NCBI RefSeq assembly: GCF_003121585.1
Contig: NZ_QEOO01000016.1
Coordinates: 1 to 64,000, forward strand
Direction of reading: 5' to 3'
Origin: Nocardioides speluncae
Lineage (GTDB): Bacteria > Actinomycetota > Actinomycetes > Propionibacteriales > Nocardioidaceae
Length of the DNA: 64,000 bases
Positions 24,210-37,065 of the stretch are shown one piece after another. The stretch's first letter is position 1. The number at the start of each line of letters is the position of its first letter. The notes below the pieces were generated by a model. That model was not told where the DNA came from and did not search any database. It was given only the letters and a program-made list of their open reading frames with translations. A program made the position numbers and the translations under genes.

Positions 24210-25612
24210 TCGGGCCCGTGGTCTCCCCCTCTCCGCTCCGTCCGCTGGAGTACGACGCACTCAAGGACCGCGCGGTCGCCAAGCTGCAGGCGCTGGTGCG
24301 GATCCCGACGGTCTCCGATCGCGACCCCGACGAGATCGACAAGGCCAGCTTCGACCGGTTCCTCGAGGAGCTCCGACACCACTTTCCGCTCCTCCACAAG
24401 CACCTCGACCTGACCCGGATCCACACGCACGGGCTCCTCTTCCACTGGCCCGGACTGTCCGACCAACGGCCGGTGGTGCTGATGGCGCACCTCGACGTTG
24501 TGCCGGTCGAGGGCGAGTGGCAGCACCACGCGTTCGGCGCCGACCTGGTCGACGCACCGGACGGCAGCCCAGGAGGCGACAAGAAGGTCGTCTGGGGCCG
24601 TGGCACCCTCGACGACAAGGGCTGCCTGACCGCGATCTGCGAGGCGGTCGAGCGGCTTCTGGAGCGCGGCCACACGCCCAACCAGGACCTCTGGCTGAGC
24701 TTCGGCGCCGACGAGGAGGTCTCCGGGAAGTGCGCGCCCAAGGCCGTCGAGCACCTGCGGGAGCGCGGCGTACGGCCCTGGTTCGTGCTCGACGAGGGCG
24801 GCGCGGTCGCCCACGAGGCGTTCCCCGGCGTGAAGCCCGCGATCGCGGTGATCGGCGTGACCGAGAAGGGCGTGACCAGCGTCGAGCTGCGGGTCGAGGG
24901 CCGCGGCGGCCACGCGTCGACCCCGGCGAAGATGGGGCCGACCGCACGACTGGCCCGGGCGATCCTGCGGCTGGAGAAGGCGCCGTTCCACGCGTCCGCG
25001 CCGGCTCCCACGATCGAGCTGATCAGCAGGATCGCGCCGCACGCGCCCGGCCCGATGCGCGCGATCATGAAGCGCGCCAGCAACCGCCCCAACATCCTCA
25101 CCCGGGCGCTGATCGCGGCCGGACCGGAGTCGGCCGCGATGACCCGCACGACCGCGACGGTCACCACCTTGCAGGGCTCGCCGGCGCTGAACGTGATCGC
25201 CTCGACCGCCAAGGCCGGCGTCAACATCCGGATCATGGTCGGCGACACCGTGGCGACGGTGATGGACCACCTGAGCCGCGCCGTCCACGACAAGCACGTG
25301 CACCTCGACGTGATCGAGGCCAACGAGCCCTCGCCGATCTCGCCGTACGACGATGACGACGCGTTCCGGCTGCTGGAGTCGACGATCGCGGAGGCGTTCC
25401 CGGACGCCGTCGCCTCGCCGTACGTCCAGACCGGCGCCACCGACTCCCGCTTCTTCACCGCGATCTGTGAGCGCGTCTACCGGTTCGCGCCGTTCCGGAT
25501 GAGCAAGGCGCAGCGCCAGGCGATCCACTCGTACGACGAGTACCTCGGCGTCGACGCCTTCGCCGAGGGCGTGCTCTGGTACGAGCGGCTGATCGAGCAG
25601 CTGCCGGACTAG
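24197..25612 (+). CDS. M20-family metallopeptidase (dipeptidase)
   Basis: A 471-residue zinc peptidase. LMAHLDVVPV holds the first metal ligand and catalytic Asp near residue 100, WGRGTLDDKG the bridging Asp, GADEEVSG the catalytic and metal Glu pair, GRGGHAST the dimerisation-domain His, and the end has GATDSRFF. Family members remove amino acids from dipeptides or deacylate amino acids. The start at 24197 was chosen because the longer frame is inside the structured repeat; GTG 24218 is an alternative. It ends tail to tail with the ROK gene, sharing CTAG. Translation may be damped by the hairpin covering its start codon. Confidence 0.88.
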   Translation: MSTNVGPVVSPSPLRPLEYDALKDRAVAKLQALVRIPTVSDRDPDEIDKASFDRFLEELRHHFPLLHKHLDLTRIHTHGLLFHWPGLSDQRPVVLMAHLDVVPVEGEWQHHAFGADLVDAPDGSPGGDKKVVWGRGTLDDKGCLTAICEAVERLLERGHTPNQDLWLSFGADEEVSGKCAPKAVEHLRERGVRPWFVLDEGGAVAHEAFPGVKPAIAVIGVTEKGVTSVELRVEGRGGHASTPAKMGPTARLARAILRLEKAPFHASAPAPTIELISRIAPHAPGPMRAIMKRASNRPNILTRALIAAGPESAAMTRTTATVTTLQGSPALNVIASTAKAGVNIRIMVGDTVATVMDHLSRAVHDKHVHLDVIEANEPSPISPYDDDDAFRLLESTIAEAFPDAVASPYVQTGATDSRFFTAICERVYRFAPFRMSKAQRQAIHSYDEYLGVDAFAEGVLWYERLIEQLPD

Positions 25613-26784
25613 CTTGTCGACGGCCGCAGCGGCAGCAGCCGGGCCTCGACGTCGTCGAGCGCGAGCCGGACCGCACCCACGACGACGGCACGATCACCGA
25701 GCACGGACAGCTCCAGCTGACAGCTGGCCAGGGTGAGGCCGGCGAGCTGGTCGCGAACCCGCTTCAGGACCGCCTCGCCGGCCAGGGACAGGCCGCCGCC
25801 GAGCACCACCATGTCCGGGTCGAGGGTGAGTACGACGGGAGCGAGGCCACGGGCCAGCCGGACCGCGACCGCCTCGATCGCCGCCTTCGCACCGCCGTCG
25901 CCCTCCCGGGCCGCGGCGAAGACGTCCTCCGGCCTGGCGATGGCCTCCCCGTCCGGGCGGTACTGCCGCGCCAGCTCGACCAGGGCGGTGGCGTTGACCG
26001 CCTTCTCGAGCGGCCCGAGCCCCTCCTCGCCGGCCGTCGCCTGCTCGTGCTCGGGAGTGATGCTGTAGCCGATCTCGCCGGCCGCGCCGTGCGCGCCGCG
26101 GTGCAGCCGGTCGCCGATCAGGATGCCGGTGCCGAGCCGGGTGCCCCACTGGACGAACACCACGGTCTCCGCGTCGACGGCCGCGCCACACCACCGCTCG
26201 GCGAGCACGGCCAGGTTGGCGTCGTTGTGGACCTGGATCGGCACACTGAGGCGTTCGGCGAGTACGGCGACCAGCTGGCCGCTGGTCCACCCGGGAACGC
26301 TCGGCGCGTGCACGATCTCGCCGTCCGCCACGATGCCCGGCGCACCGACGGCGCAGGACAGGACGTCGGACGCGGCCACGCCGGCCTCGGCGAGCAGCGA
26401 GTCCACCACGCCACCGACGACGGCCAGTGCGGACTCGTTGGCCGGCACCTCGGTCCGCTGGGTGGCGACGGTCTCTCCCTGCAGGTCCGCGAGCACGGCC
26501 AGCACCTTGTGCGGGCCGGCGTCGATACCGAGGACATAGCCCGCGGTGCTCCGGAACCGCGCCAGCCGCGCCGGCCGGCCCGGGGCGGTGGCGTCGCCGG
26601 CGACGTACTCCACCCAGCCGGCGTCGACGAGCCGGTCAACGGCGACGCCGACCGTCGGCCGGGACAGGCCGGTGCGCGTGCTCAGCTCGGCGAGCCGGAG
26701 CGCGGCGCCGGCATCGGCGCGCAGCGCAGTCAGCACCGTGCCGCAGTTGATCTCGCGCAGCAGCGTGGTGTCGATTCGGGACAC
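25609..26784 (-). CDS. ROK-family transcriptional regulator
   Basis: A 391-residue regulator: N-terminal winged helix (LAELSTRTGLSRPTVGVAVD) fused to a sugar-kinase-like ROK domain (GIDAGPHKVLAVLADLQG, SCAVGAPGIVADG, FVQWGTRLGTGILIG). The zinc-binding CxCGxxGCxE motif usual after the GEIG segment is missing: GAAGEIGYS is followed by an acidic stretch without Cys. It may have lost zinc or bind another ligand. Expected role: repressor of sugar uptake or use. The GTG at 26784 is about 95 bp from the divergent MFS gene, which it may control. Confidence 0.85.
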   Translation of the reverse strand: MSRIDTTLLREINCGTVLTALRADAGAALRLAELSTRTGLSRPTVGVAVDRLVDAGWVEYVAGDATAPGRPARLARFRSTAGYVLGIDAGPHKVLAVLADLQGETVATQRTEVPANESALAVVGGVVDSLLAEAGVAASDVLSCAVGAPGIVADGEIVHAPSVPGWTSGQLVAVLAERLSVPIQVHNDANLAVLAERWCGAAVDAETVVFVQWGTRLGTGILIGDRLHRGAHGAAGEIGYSITPEHEQATAGEEGLGPLEKAVNATALVELARQYRPDGEAIARPEDVFAAAREGDGGAKAAIEAVAVRLARGLAPVVLTLDPDMVVLGGGLSLAGEAVLKRVRDQLAGLTLASCQLELSVLGDRAVVVGAVRLALDDVEARLLPLRPSTS

Positions 26785-26878
26785 CGGACCCCCTACACAC
26801 TTGGACGGGCTGCGGCGGACGATACCCGGGGCCTCGGGTCATTGCCACGGGCGCCGCCGGTCATCGAGAGTGTCCCCC

Positions 26879-28348
26879 GTGCCTGACGACGCCGCACCGG
26901 CCGGAACCGTCTCCCCACCCCCGCCGACCAAGTGGGCGGGGACCGCTGTGCCCGGCCTGTGGGCCGTGGTCGGCTTCCTGGTCTGCGTGGAGCTGGCCAG
27001 CGGCATCCTGCAGGGCTACTACACGCCGATCTTCAGCGACATCGCCGACCACCTGAAGATCTCGGACGCCGACGTCAACTGGTTCGAGGCCGCGCAGCTG
27101 ATCCTGTCCGCGCTCGTCGTACCGCCGCTCGCCCGGCTCGGCGACCTGATCGGCCACCGCAAGGTGCTGCTGATCTCCACCGCGGTGACCGCGCTCGGCT
27201 CGTGGATCCTGGCGTTCGCGCCGTCGTTCACGACGTTCCTGATCGGCTGGGCGGTGCAGGGCGCGTACGTCGTGTGGCTGCCGCTCGAGGTCGCGATCAT
27301 CCACCGCCGGACCGCGGGCACCGGCAAGCAGGCGCTGCTCACCCGCCGGGCCGCTGCGCTGCTGGTCGCCGGGCTGGAGCTCGGCGTGATCGTCGGCGCG
27401 CTGACCAGCGGGATGCTGGTCGAGGCAACGTCGATGTCGTTCCTGCTGGCGCTGCCGGCGGTCGCGGTGACGATCTGCTTCTTCGTGATCTGGTTCGGCA
27501 TCGAGGAGATTCCCGGGACCGCGACCGGCGGCATCGACCTCGGCGGCCTGGCCCTGATCACCGCCGCGATCGGGCTGGTGATGGCGGGGCTCGTGGTGAT
27601 CCGGCTGGACGGTCCGGGCAGCCTGGTCGCCTGGGGGCTGATCGTGGCCGGGCTGGCGACGCTGTTGCCGTTCGTCCGCTACGAGAGCGCCCGCGACGAG
27701 CCGCTGATCGACGTACACCTGCTGGCGCGGCCCGCGCAGTGGCCAGTGCAGCTGACCGCGTTCCTGTTCGGCGTCAGCGTGCTCGGCGCGCAGATCCCGC
27801 TGTCGACGTACGTGCGCACCGACCCCGACGAGGCCGGTTACGGGCTCGGCGCCAGCGCCGGGTTCGTGTCGGTGCTGGTCGGGATGTACGTCGTGTTGTT
27901 GCTGGTGGGCGCACTCCTGCTGCCGGTCGGCGCCCGGCTGCTCGGGCCGCGCCGGACCCTGGTGGTCGGTGCCTCGCTGGTCGCGCTGGGCTACATCCTG
28001 TTCGTGCCGTTCCACGACTCGGCCGCGCAGATGATGATCAACATGGCCTTCGTCGGCGTCGGCTCCGGGACGCTGGTCGCGGCCCTGCCAGCCGCCGCGG
28101 CCGCCGCGGCCCCGCCCAACCGCACCGGCTTCGCCACCGGCATGACCAACGCGACCAAGACCATGGGCGGCGCGATCGCCTCCTCGGTCTTCGCCATCGC
28201 GCTGGCCACCACCGGCTCGCTGGAGACCCCGGAGGAGGGCCACGCGGAGCTCTCCGGCTACCTCACCGTGTGGGTGATCTGCGCCGGCACCGCACTGGTC
28301 GCCGCGCTCTGCCTTCTCGTCACCCCACGCGACGCCTTCTCCGACTGA
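26879..28348 (+). CDS. MFS transporter, DHA2-like (14 segments)
   Basis: A 489-residue protein with about fourteen membrane helices. Features: LARLGDLIGHRKVLLISTAV (motif A loop between helices 2 and 3), GLELGVIVGALTSGM (motif C-like) and a long middle before FATGMTNATKTMGGAIASS near the end. These are drug efflux proton antiporters. GTG 26879 follows GAGAG by eight bases; GTG 26870 is possible. Divergent from the ROK regulator. The alternate frame upstream covers antisense of the regulator and is rejected. Confidence 0.85.
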   Translation: MPDDAAPAGTVSPPPPTKWAGTAVPGLWAVVGFLVCVELASGILQGYYTPIFSDIADHLKISDADVNWFEAAQLILSALVVPPLARLGDLIGHRKVLLISTAVTALGSWILAFAPSFTTFLIGWAVQGAYVVWLPLEVAIIHRRTAGTGKQALLTRRAAALLVAGLELGVIVGALTSGMLVEATSMSFLLALPAVAVTICFFVIWFGIEEIPGTATGGIDLGGLALITAAIGLVMAGLVVIRLDGPGSLVAWGLIVAGLATLLPFVRYESARDEPLIDVHLLARPAQWPVQLTAFLFGVSVLGAQIPLSTYVRTDPDEAGYGLGASAGFVSVLVGMYVVLLLVGALLLPVGARLLGPRRTLVVGASLVALGYILFVPFHDSAAQMMINMAFVGVGSGTLVAALPAAAAAAAPPNRTGFATGMTNATKTMGGAIASSVFAIALATTGSLETPEEGHAELSGYLTVWVICAGTALVAALCLLVTPRDAFSD

Positions 28349-28352
28349 GTCG

Positions 28353-28784
28353 TCAGGGGGCGAGCGCCGCGCGCAGCTCCTTCGCGGTCCGCTCCGCCTC
28401 GCTCGGTTCGCAGGGATGCGACTCCAGCTCGGCGACCCGCTGGATGCCGGTGGTCTCGCCGGTACGCCACGGAACCAGCCAGACATGCAGATGGGGGTGG
28501 GCCTTCATCGTCGCCCAGGTGTAGACCCGCTCGGCCCCGACGACCTCATGGATCGCGCGGGTGACCCTGCCGAGCACCGGGCCGAACGTCGCGGCCTCCT
28601 CCTGGGTCATCTCCGCCGTGTCGAGGAAGTGCCGCCGTGCCTCGACGATGACCAGGCCGGGCGGGCCGTACGACGCCGGCGCGTGGCCGGCGACCCAGTG
28701 CGCGTCCTCGTAGACCCAGCCGCCCGGCGGCTCCTCCTCGCCACGACTCGGCCTGCAGAACCAACACGACTCAGTGGTTGTCAT
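28353..28784 (-). CDS. HIT-family hydrolase
   Basis: A 143-residue histidine-triad protein: HPHLHVWLVP near residue 105 gives the three His of the nucleotide-binding loop, and ESCWFC at the N-terminus gives a possible zinc pair. HIT proteins cleave nucleoside phosphoramidates or dinucleotides. The ATG at 28784 is preceded by GGAGGAAGGGCGAA. Divergent from the TetR gene at 28863 with a palindrome between, so probably its target. Confidence 0.82.
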   Translation of the reverse strand: MTTTESCWFCRPSRGEEEPPGGWVYEDAHWVAGHAPASYGPPGLVIVEARRHFLDTAEMTQEEAATFGPVLGRVTRAIHEVVGAERVYTWATMKAHPHLHVWLVPWRTGETTGIQRVAELESHPCEPSEAERTAKELRAALAP

Positions 28785-28829
28785 TTCGCCCTTCCTCCGT
28801 CGATGCTTGAAACGACCGTCATCGGAACA

Positions 28830-28846
28830 TGAAACAAACTGTTTCA
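28830..28846. promoter_or_regulatory. TetR-type operator
   Basis: TGAAACAAACTGTTTCA is a perfect 7-bp inverted repeat with a 3-bp centre, lying between the divergent HIT and TetR genes. A related half-site TTGAAACGA lies at 28807-28815. Confidence 0.65.
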
Positions 28847-28862
28847 ACAAGGAGAGGCGCCT

Positions 28863-29471
28863 GTGAATCGCCAGCTCTTCGACGTCGCCGTGGCCCTGCT
28901 GGCCGAGGAGGGCTGGGAGGCGCTCAACCTGGACCGGATCGCCGCGCGCGCCGGCGTCTCCCGCGCCACCGTGTGGCGGCACGGCATCACCCGCGCGTCG
29001 GTCGAGCGCGAGCTTCGGCAGCAGCTCGCGGCTGACTACCGCAGCCTGATGTGGCCGGTGCTGGCCCAGTCGGGCAGCGGCGCCGAGCGACTCGAGCTCG
29101 CGATCGGCGCGCTCTGCGAGCTGGCCGACCGGCACCTCGCGCTGCTGGCCCACTCGGAGATGTACCTCCACGACGCGGTGGTGGTCGACGAGAGCGAGGA
29201 CGAGGTGAACCTGCTGGCGCCGTTCGTGCGCTTCCTCACCGACGGCTCCGCCGACGGCAGCCTGGCCCCGATCGAGGAGCCGTGGCCCTACGCCGCCCTG
29301 CTCTTCAATGCGGTGACGCTGCCGTACGTGCACCTGCGGGTGCACCACGCCGAGTGGGGCTGGACCCCTGAGCGCACCCGCTCCTACGTCCTCGACCTGG
29401 TCGGCCGAGGGTTTCTGCCACGACCCTTGTCTCAGCAGCCCCACATGCCGGAGACGGAGATGACCCGGTAG
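28863..29471 (+). CDS. TetR-family regulator
   Basis: A 202-residue protein whose first 45 residues form the TetR helix-turn-helix (NLDRIAARAGVSRATVWRHG); the rest is the all-helical ligand domain. GTG 28863 is preceded by AAGGAGAGGCG. The operator at 28830-28846 ends 17 bp before the start, consistent with autorepression and control of the HIT gene. The 3' end overlaps the convergent peptidoglycan-binding remnant by 40 bp. Confidence 0.82.
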   Translation: MNRQLFDVAVALLAEEGWEALNLDRIAARAGVSRATVWRHGITRASVERELRQQLAADYRSLMWPVLAQSGSGAERLELAIGALCELADRHLALLAHSEMYLHDAVVVDESEDEVNLLAPFVRFLTDGSADGSLAPIEEPWPYAALLFNAVTLPYVHLRVHHAEWGWTPERTRSYVLDLVGRGFLPRPLSQQPHMPETEMTR

Positions 29472-29814
29472 TACGCCGTCCAGGTCTTCGGGCCGACGAT
29501 GCCGCTGTCGCGGATGCCGGCCTTGCGCTGGAACGCCTTCACCAGGGCGACCAGCTCGCTGTTGTACTTCTCGCCGTTGCCGACCGCGTCGTAGAACGCG
29601 GCGTCGTGCACCCGACCCATCGCGTTGCCGAGCGTGCCGACCTTGGTGTCGTTGGTCGAGCCCGGGTAGACCGTGAAGTCGGGGATGTGCCGGACCATCT
29701 GCGGCGCGGTGCCGACCCGGCCGGCGTACTGCTGCCGAGCACGGTCACCGTGGTCAGGCCGGCGGCGAGTACGACGAGCGCCAGCAGGCGGCCGAGGATG
29801 CTGCGGATGTTCAT
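29432..29814 (-). pseudogene. Secreted peptidoglycan-binding-like protein, frameshifted
   Basis: The signal peptide MNIRSILGRLLALVVLAAG starts at 29814 and runs to about SSTPAGSAP. The rest of the gene (MVRHIPDFTVYPGS, then LVALVKAFQRKAGIRDSGIV with PKTWTAYYRV) lies in another frame from about 29698. The second part resembles a PG_binding_1 repeat that binds cell-wall peptidoglycan. The two parts would join by removing two bases or adding one near 29700-29710 (CCGCGCCGCAG). Either a real frameshift or a sequencing error. Confidence 0.6.
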
Positions 29815-30001
29815 GGGTCCCACATCGAGATCGTGCGCGCCGTCCTCGGCCCGCATCTCGCCGGTCCGACGCTCGTACGGCGAGAAAAGTTGCCGCGCGC
29901 TTGGTTCACGTTCATGACGCGCTCTGCACCCGCCTGATGCACAATGTGGCGACTCATCTCACTGGCCTACGACCAGGGCCACCACCACAGGGGACGTCTC
30001 A

Positions 30002-32575
<2,574 letters not shown>

Positions 32576-32608
32576 CGACAACCGGGAAGTAGGTAGCGTG
32601 GAGGCCTG

Positions 32609-33079
32609 ATGGGCAGCCACGACGAAGAGCCGCTGCGGACGCCGGAGCGGGCGCCCGCGACCGACGCGCGGACCGGGCGGTCGGCGGCAGCGGCCCGGAT
32701 GCAGCACCAGCAGCAGTGGGTGGACCTGCAGATCCAGGAGGCGGAGGCGCGCGGCGAGTTCGACGACCTGCCCGGGAAGGGCAAGCCGCTGCCGGACCTC
32801 GGCGCCCAGCACGACCCGGACTGGTGGGTCAAGCAGCTCATCGAGCGCGAGCGGATCACTGGCGTGCTGCCGCCGGCGCTGCAGCTGCGCAAGGACGACG
32901 CCGACCTCGACGCCGTGCTCGACCGGCTCCCCTCCGAGCGCGAGGTACGCCGCGAGCTGGAGGACTTCAACCGGCGGGTCGTCGAGGCCCGCCGCCAGCT
33001 GCAGGGCGGGCCGCCGGTGATCACGCCGACGCGCGACGTCGACGCCGAGGTCACCGCCTGGGCCGACCGCCGCCGCTAG
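32609..33079 (+). CDS. DUF1992 (DnaJC28-like) protein
   Basis: A 156-residue soluble protein of the DUF1992 family. Signatures: WVDLQIQEAEARGEFDDLPG, GKGKPLPD and the WWVKQLIERE helix, then a coiled, acidic C-terminus. The family is named after a DnaJ-like human protein but lacks the J domain here. Function unknown. It follows the secreted protein after 33 bp and ends 11 bp from the convergent M48 peptidase. Confidence 0.85.
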   Translation: MGSHDEEPLRTPERAPATDARTGRSAAAARMQHQQQWVDLQIQEAEARGEFDDLPGKGKPLPDLGAQHDPDWWVKQLIERERITGVLPPALQLRKDDADLDAVLDRLPSEREVRRELEDFNRRVVEARRQLQGGPPVITPTRDVDAEVTAWADRRR

Positions 33080-33089
33080 CCGCTAGCCG

Positions 33090-34103
33090 CTAGCCGTTCC
33101 GGCGCAGGGTCTCGTCCAGCCAGCCCTTGACGCTGCCGAGCACCCCGGCCGCCTCGTGCAGCAGCTTGCCGAGGGCGTCCTGGGACTGCCGGAAGCTGTC
33201 GGCGTACGACGCCGCCGCCTGCTGGGCGGCCGCGCTGACCTTGGCGTCCTCGTCGCCGTCGCGGCGCGGGTACTCGCCGGCCAGCACCTTGGTGTAGGCG
33301 CCGGAGTCGACCCAGCGCCGCAGCTCGGAGGCCCGCACCACCAGGAACGGGTGCGACGAGGCCTCGATCAGCAGCAGCTTCAGCACCGAGTCCCGCAGCG
33401 ACCCGGAGTCCTCGTACTCGCGGCCCTGGTCGAAGAAGGAGGTCGCGTCGAGGTCGTCGAGGTGGCCGCCAGAGGCGAGCTTCATGTGCACCCGAGTCGC
33501 GACGGACGGGTCCTGGGTGGCGAGCAGGCCGGCCCGGTCGGCGGACAGCTCGGACTTGCGCGACCACTCCATCAGCGCGGCCAGGATGGCGCGGGCGGCG
33601 AGGCCGCCGATCGGGACCGCGTTGAGTACGCCGCTCAGCGCGAGCAGCCGCAGCAGCAGGGTCTGGTAGACCGCGTGGCCGCTCAGCGCGTGCCCCAGCT
33701 CGTGGGCGATCGCGAATCGCAGCTCCTCCTCGTCGAGCAGGTCGACCAGCCCGGACGACAGCACGATGATCGGCTTGTCCATGCCGATGGTGACCGCGTT
33801 CGGGACCGGGTTGGCGGAGACGTAGAGCTCGGGCAGCTCGTCGGCGTCCAGCGTCGCGCCGACCTCGCCGAGCAGCTTGTGCAGCCGCGCGAACTGCCGC
33901 TCGTCGACGCGGATCGCCGAGCCGAGGTAGAGCAGACGCACCGCCCGTTCGTTGAACAGCCCGGACAGCGCCTTCACGACGGTGTCGAACCCCTTGAGCT
34001 TCCGGAGCGCGACCAGCGCGCCCTGGTCGGCGGGGTGCTCCCATGCACGGGAGCTGATCTGGGTGAGTACGACGCGGCGGCGCGCGGGCTGCTTCTTCGG
34101 CAT
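33090..34103 (-). CDS. M48-family metallopeptidase
   Basis: A 337-residue protein with HELGH (H134-E135, H138) and the third ligand Glu in [13 protein letters not shown] about 50 residues later, the M48/Ste24 zinc peptidase layout. A hydrophobic stretch around [19 protein letters not shown] may associate with the membrane. Members degrade damaged membrane proteins. ATG 34103 is 44 bp from the divergent membrane protein gene start. Confidence 0.85.
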   Translation of the reverse strand: MPKKQPARRRVVLTQISSRAWEHPADQGALVALRKLKGFDTVVKALSGLFNERAVRLLYLGSAIRVDERQFARLHKLLGEVGATLDADELPELYVSANPVPNAVTIGMDKPIIVLSSGLVDLLDEEELRFAIAHELGHALSGHAVYQTLLLRLLALSGVLNAVPIGGLAARAILAALMEWSRKSELSADRAGLLATQDPSVATRVHMKLASGGHLDDLDATSFFDQGREYEDSGSLRDSVLKLLLIEASSHPFLVVRASELRRWVDSGAYTKVLAGEYPRRDGDEDAKVSAAAQQAAASYADSFRQSQDALGKLLHEAAGVLGSVKGWLDETLRRNG

Positions 34104-34147
34104 GACGCCAAGTTTGCATGTCGTGCCGAGCCGCTATCTTGAGCCCC

Positions 34148-34864
34148 GTGACTCATTCGGGGAGGAGCGGCTATCGGCGGCTGGCCGCGCCCGCCGTGAT
34201 GTTCACCGCCCACCGCCTGAAACGCCGGATCGAAGCGCGCTTCGGCGACCGCGGCCTGACCCGGGTGGCGGCCGAGGTGGCGCGGTCGGTGGCCCAGGTC
34301 GCGGACGCCACCGAGGCGTCGCGGGCGCGGGTCCGGCGAGCGACGTGGTACGCCCGAGCGGCCGGCGCAGTGGTGATCCTGATCGGGCTCGTGGCGCTGG
34401 CCGCCGCCCTGCGCGACGCCATCGGCAACGGCCCGGACAACTCCTTCGACTGGCTGCCGCTGGTGGAGTCGACGATCCAGAACATCGTCTTCGGCGGGCT
34501 GGCGGTGCTGTTCGTCTGGGCACTGCCGCAGCGGCTGGAGCGGCAGCGGCTGCTGTCCGAGCTGTACCGGCTGCGCTCGCTCGCCCACGTGATCGACATG
34601 CACCAGCTGACCAAGGACCCGGAGCGGGCGCACCCGACGTACACGCCGACCGACGAGAGCGTGGACATCGAGCTCACCGCCGACGAGCTGCACCACTACC
34701 TCGCGTACTGCTCGGAGCTGCTGTCGCTGGTCGCGAAGACCGCGGCGCTGTGCGCGGAGGACACCTCGGACTCCGTCGTACTCGACACGATCAGCACCCT
34801 CGAGCGGCTGACCGTGGACCTCAGCAACAAGATCTGGCAGAAGATCAGCCTGTTGCCCGTCTGA
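34148..34864 (+). CDS. Two-helix membrane protein of unknown function
   Basis: A 238-residue protein with two membrane segments ([32 protein letters not shown]) between a basic N-terminal region and a helical C-terminal cytosolic domain of about 110 residues ([20 protein letters not shown]...). No enzymatic motif. Possible starts are ATG 34118, GTG 34148 and ATG 34199; GTG 34148 is chosen because it is the first that clears the M48 promoter region. Family not recognised. Confidence 0.6.
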   Translation: MTHSGRSGYRRLAAPAVMFTAHRLKRRIEARFGDRGLTRVAAEVARSVAQVADATEASRARVRRATWYARAAGAVVILIGLVALAAALRDAIGNGPDNSFDWLPLVESTIQNIVFGGLAVLFVWALPQRLERQRLLSELYRLRSLAHVIDMHQLTKDPERAHPTYTPTDESVDIELTADELHHYLAYCSELLSLVAKTAALCAEDTSDSVVLDTISTLERLTVDLSNKIWQKISLLPV

Positions 34865-34903
34865 CCTGGCAGTTAAATCTTCCGGCGGGAAGCGCGAGTA
34901 CCC

Positions 34904-34930
34904 ACCAGATATCCAGTTTGAGCATCTGGT
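34904..34930. promoter_or_regulatory. Inverted repeat upstream of the M14 peptidase
   Basis: ACCAGAT (34904-34910) faces ATCTGGT (34924-34930) with a 13-bp centre in an AT-richer gap about 80 bp before the M14 start. Candidate operator; no regulator is linked. Confidence 0.35.
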
Positions 34931-35007
34931 ATAGGGCCTCGCCTGGGACTACCTTCCTGCTACCGCGGGCCGCACCCCCCGGCCCCATCTCGGAACGAGG
35001 TCCACCA

Positions 35008-36918
35008 ATGAAATCTCGTCGCAGATTAGTCACGACCATCGCGGGGGGAGCCCTCGCGACCGTCCTCGCCGCCACTCTGGTCAGCGGCCCGCCCGCCACC
35101 GGTGGCGCCTTCCAGGAGACCCGCGCCAGCGGCGAGTACCACGTCGCCGGCGTCCGCACCGCCGCCGACCGTACGGCCATCGCCAAGACCGGCGCTGCCG
35201 TCAACGGCCAGGAAGACAGCCGGCTGATGATCACGGCCACCGCCGCCGAGGTCAAGAAGATCGAGAAGCTCGGGTACGACGTGGTCGCGGAGGCCGCACC
35301 GGCGAAGGCCAAGAACGCCTCGCCCGAAGCGTTCCCGCCCGCCGACGCCGGCTACCACGACTACGCCGAGATGACCGCCGTCATCAACCAGGCCGTCGCC
35401 GACCACCCGACACTGATCTCGAAGCAGGTCTACGGCCGCTCATACCAGGGCCGCGACCTCTATGCGCTGAAGATCTCCGACAACGTCGGGATCGACGAGG
35501 CCGAGCCCGAGGTGCTGTTCACCCACCACCAGCACGCGCGCGAGCACCTCACGGTCGAGATGGCGATCTACCTGATCAACCTGTTCACCGACAGCTACTC
35601 CTCCGACACCGCGATCAAGAACGCCGTCGACACCCGCGAGATCTGGATCCTCCCGGACCTCAACCCGGACGGTGGCGAGTTCGACATTGCGACCGGCTCG
35701 TACCGCAGCTGGCGCAAGAACCGGCAGCCGAACTCCGGCTCGACGGCCGTCGGCACCGACATGAACCGCAACTGGGGCTACAAGTGGGGCTGCTGCGGCG
35801 GCTCGTCGGGCAGCCCGAGCTCGGACACCTACCGCGGCGCCTTCGCCGAGTCGGCGCCCGAGGTGAAGGCGGTCGCCGACTTCGTCCGCGGCCGGGTCGT
35901 GGGCGGCGTACAGCAGATCACCGCCAACATCGACTTCCACACCTACAGCGAGCTGGTGCTCTGGCCGTACGGCTGGACCTTCGACGACACCGCGCCCGGC
36001 CTGAACGCCGACGAGGAGCGGACGTTCCGCACGCTCGGCACCCAGATGGCCAACATGAACGGCTACACCCCCGAACAGTCGTCCGACCTCTACATCACCG
36101 ACGGCACCATCGACGACTGGCTGTGGGGTCAGTACAAGATCTGGGGGTACACGTTCGAGATGTTCCCGTCGTGCTGCACCTTCTATCCGGGCGACGAGAT
36201 CATCGCCCGGGAGACATCCCGCAACAAGGCACCGGTGCTCCACTTCCTGTCCTACGCCGACTGCCCGCCGCGGGTGATCGGCCAGACCTGTGCGGCGCCG
36301 GGCTCGGTGACGGTTACCAACCCGGGCAACCAGACCTCGACGGTCGGGACCGCGGTCAACCGCACCAACAGCGCGAGCGGCGGCACCGCGCCGTACACGT
36401 GGTCGGCGACCGGTCTGCCGGCCGGGCTGTCGATCAGCGCGTCGACCGGCACCATCACCGGTACGCCGACCACGGCCGGCACGTCGAACGTCACCGTCAC
36501 GGCGCGGGACAGCTCCAACCCGGCCAAGACCGGCTCGGCGTCGTTCTCGTGGACGGTCAACCCGGTGGGCACCTGCTCGCCGCAGACCAACGGCACCGAC
36601 TTCGCGATCGGTGACCACACCACCATCGAGTCGCCGGTCACGGTCAGCGGCTGCACCGGCAACGGCTCGGCCACGGCCAAGGTCGCGGTCAACATTCAGC
36701 ACACCTACATCGGTGACCTGAAGGTCGACCTGATCGCACCCGATGGCACCGTCTACGTGCTGCACAACCGCTCCGGCGGCAGCGCCGACAACATCAACAC
36801 CACCTACACGGTGAACCTCTCCTCCGAGGTCGCCAACGGCACCTGGAAGCTCCGGGTCAACGACAACGCCAACATCGACACCGGCAAGCTCGACACCTGG
36901 ACGCTGACAGCGAAGTAG
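35008..36918 (+). CDS. Secreted M14 zinc carboxypeptidase
   Basis: A 636-residue exported peptidase. Signal peptide 1-34, a propeptide-like region to about 115, then the M14 domain with H176-x-x-E179 (HHQHAREH), DLNPDG, NRNW and HTYSEL with the third ligand. The catalytic region ends near residue 430. It is followed by an Ig-like putative domain ([20 protein letters not shown]) and a C-terminal proprotein-convertase P-like domain ([20 protein letters not shown]). It would trim C-terminal residues from external proteins. ATG 35008 is preceded by GAGG. A strong hairpin follows the stop. Confidence 0.9.
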   Translation: MKSRRRLVTTIAGGALATVLAATLVSGPPATGGAFQETRASGEYHVAGVRTAADRTAIAKTGAAVNGQEDSRLMITATAAEVKKIEKLGYDVVAEAAPAKAKNASPEAFPPADAGYHDYAEMTAVINQAVADHPTLISKQVYGRSYQGRDLYALKISDNVGIDEAEPEVLFTHHQHAREHLTVEMAIYLINLFTDSYSSDTAIKNAVDTREIWILPDLNPDGGEFDIATGSYRSWRKNRQPNSGSTAVGTDMNRNWGYKWGCCGGSSGSPSSDTYRGAFAESAPEVKAVADFVRGRVVGGVQQITANIDFHTYSELVLWPYGWTFDDTAPGLNADEERTFRTLGTQMANMNGYTPEQSSDLYITDGTIDDWLWGQYKIWGYTFEMFPSCCTFYPGDEIIARETSRNKAPVLHFLSYADCPPRVIGQTCAAPGSVTVTNPGNQTSTVGTAVNRTNSASGGTAPYTWSATGLPAGLSISASTGTITGTPTTAGTSNVTVTARDSSNPAKTGSASFSWTVNPVGTCSPQTNGTDFAIGDHTTIESPVTVSGCTGNGSATAKVAVNIQHTYIGDLKVDLIAPDGTVYVLHNRSGGSADNINTTYTVNLSSEVANGTWKLRVNDNANIDTGKLDTWTLTAK

Positions 36919-36927
36919 CACTCGGGG

Positions 36928-36971
36928 TCGTGGGTCTGAGGGTGCGCTATGGCGCACGCTCAGACCCACGA
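36928..36971 (+). terminator. Hairpin terminator after the M14 gene
   Basis: A 13-bp perfect outer stem (TCGTGGGTCTGAG with CTCAGACCCACGA) and a 6-bp inner stem (GTGCGC/GCGCAC) around TATG, 9 bp after the stop. There is no clear T-tract, which is common in this kind of genome. Confidence 0.75.
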
Positions 36972-37065
36972 TCGTTCATCGTCCAGGTTCTACAGCCCAA
37001 ATCGACCGCGGCATGGTCTAATTTCCGGGCTCAACTGCTCGCACACGCCGACCACGGGGGCCCGG

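Noticed and set aside
28785..29444. A long N-terminal extension of the HIT protein
   Set aside because: It is antisense to the TetR gene and crosses the operator. ATG 28784 has a near-perfect ribosome site.
33062..33096. Three copies of CGCTAGC between convergent genes
   Set aside because: Short and without a stable asymmetric stem; likely chance repetition around a stop codon.
33952..35007. A 352-codon extension upstream of the M14 peptidase
   Set aside because: It is antisense to the M48 gene and covers the membrane protein gene in another frame; the signal peptide starts at 35008.
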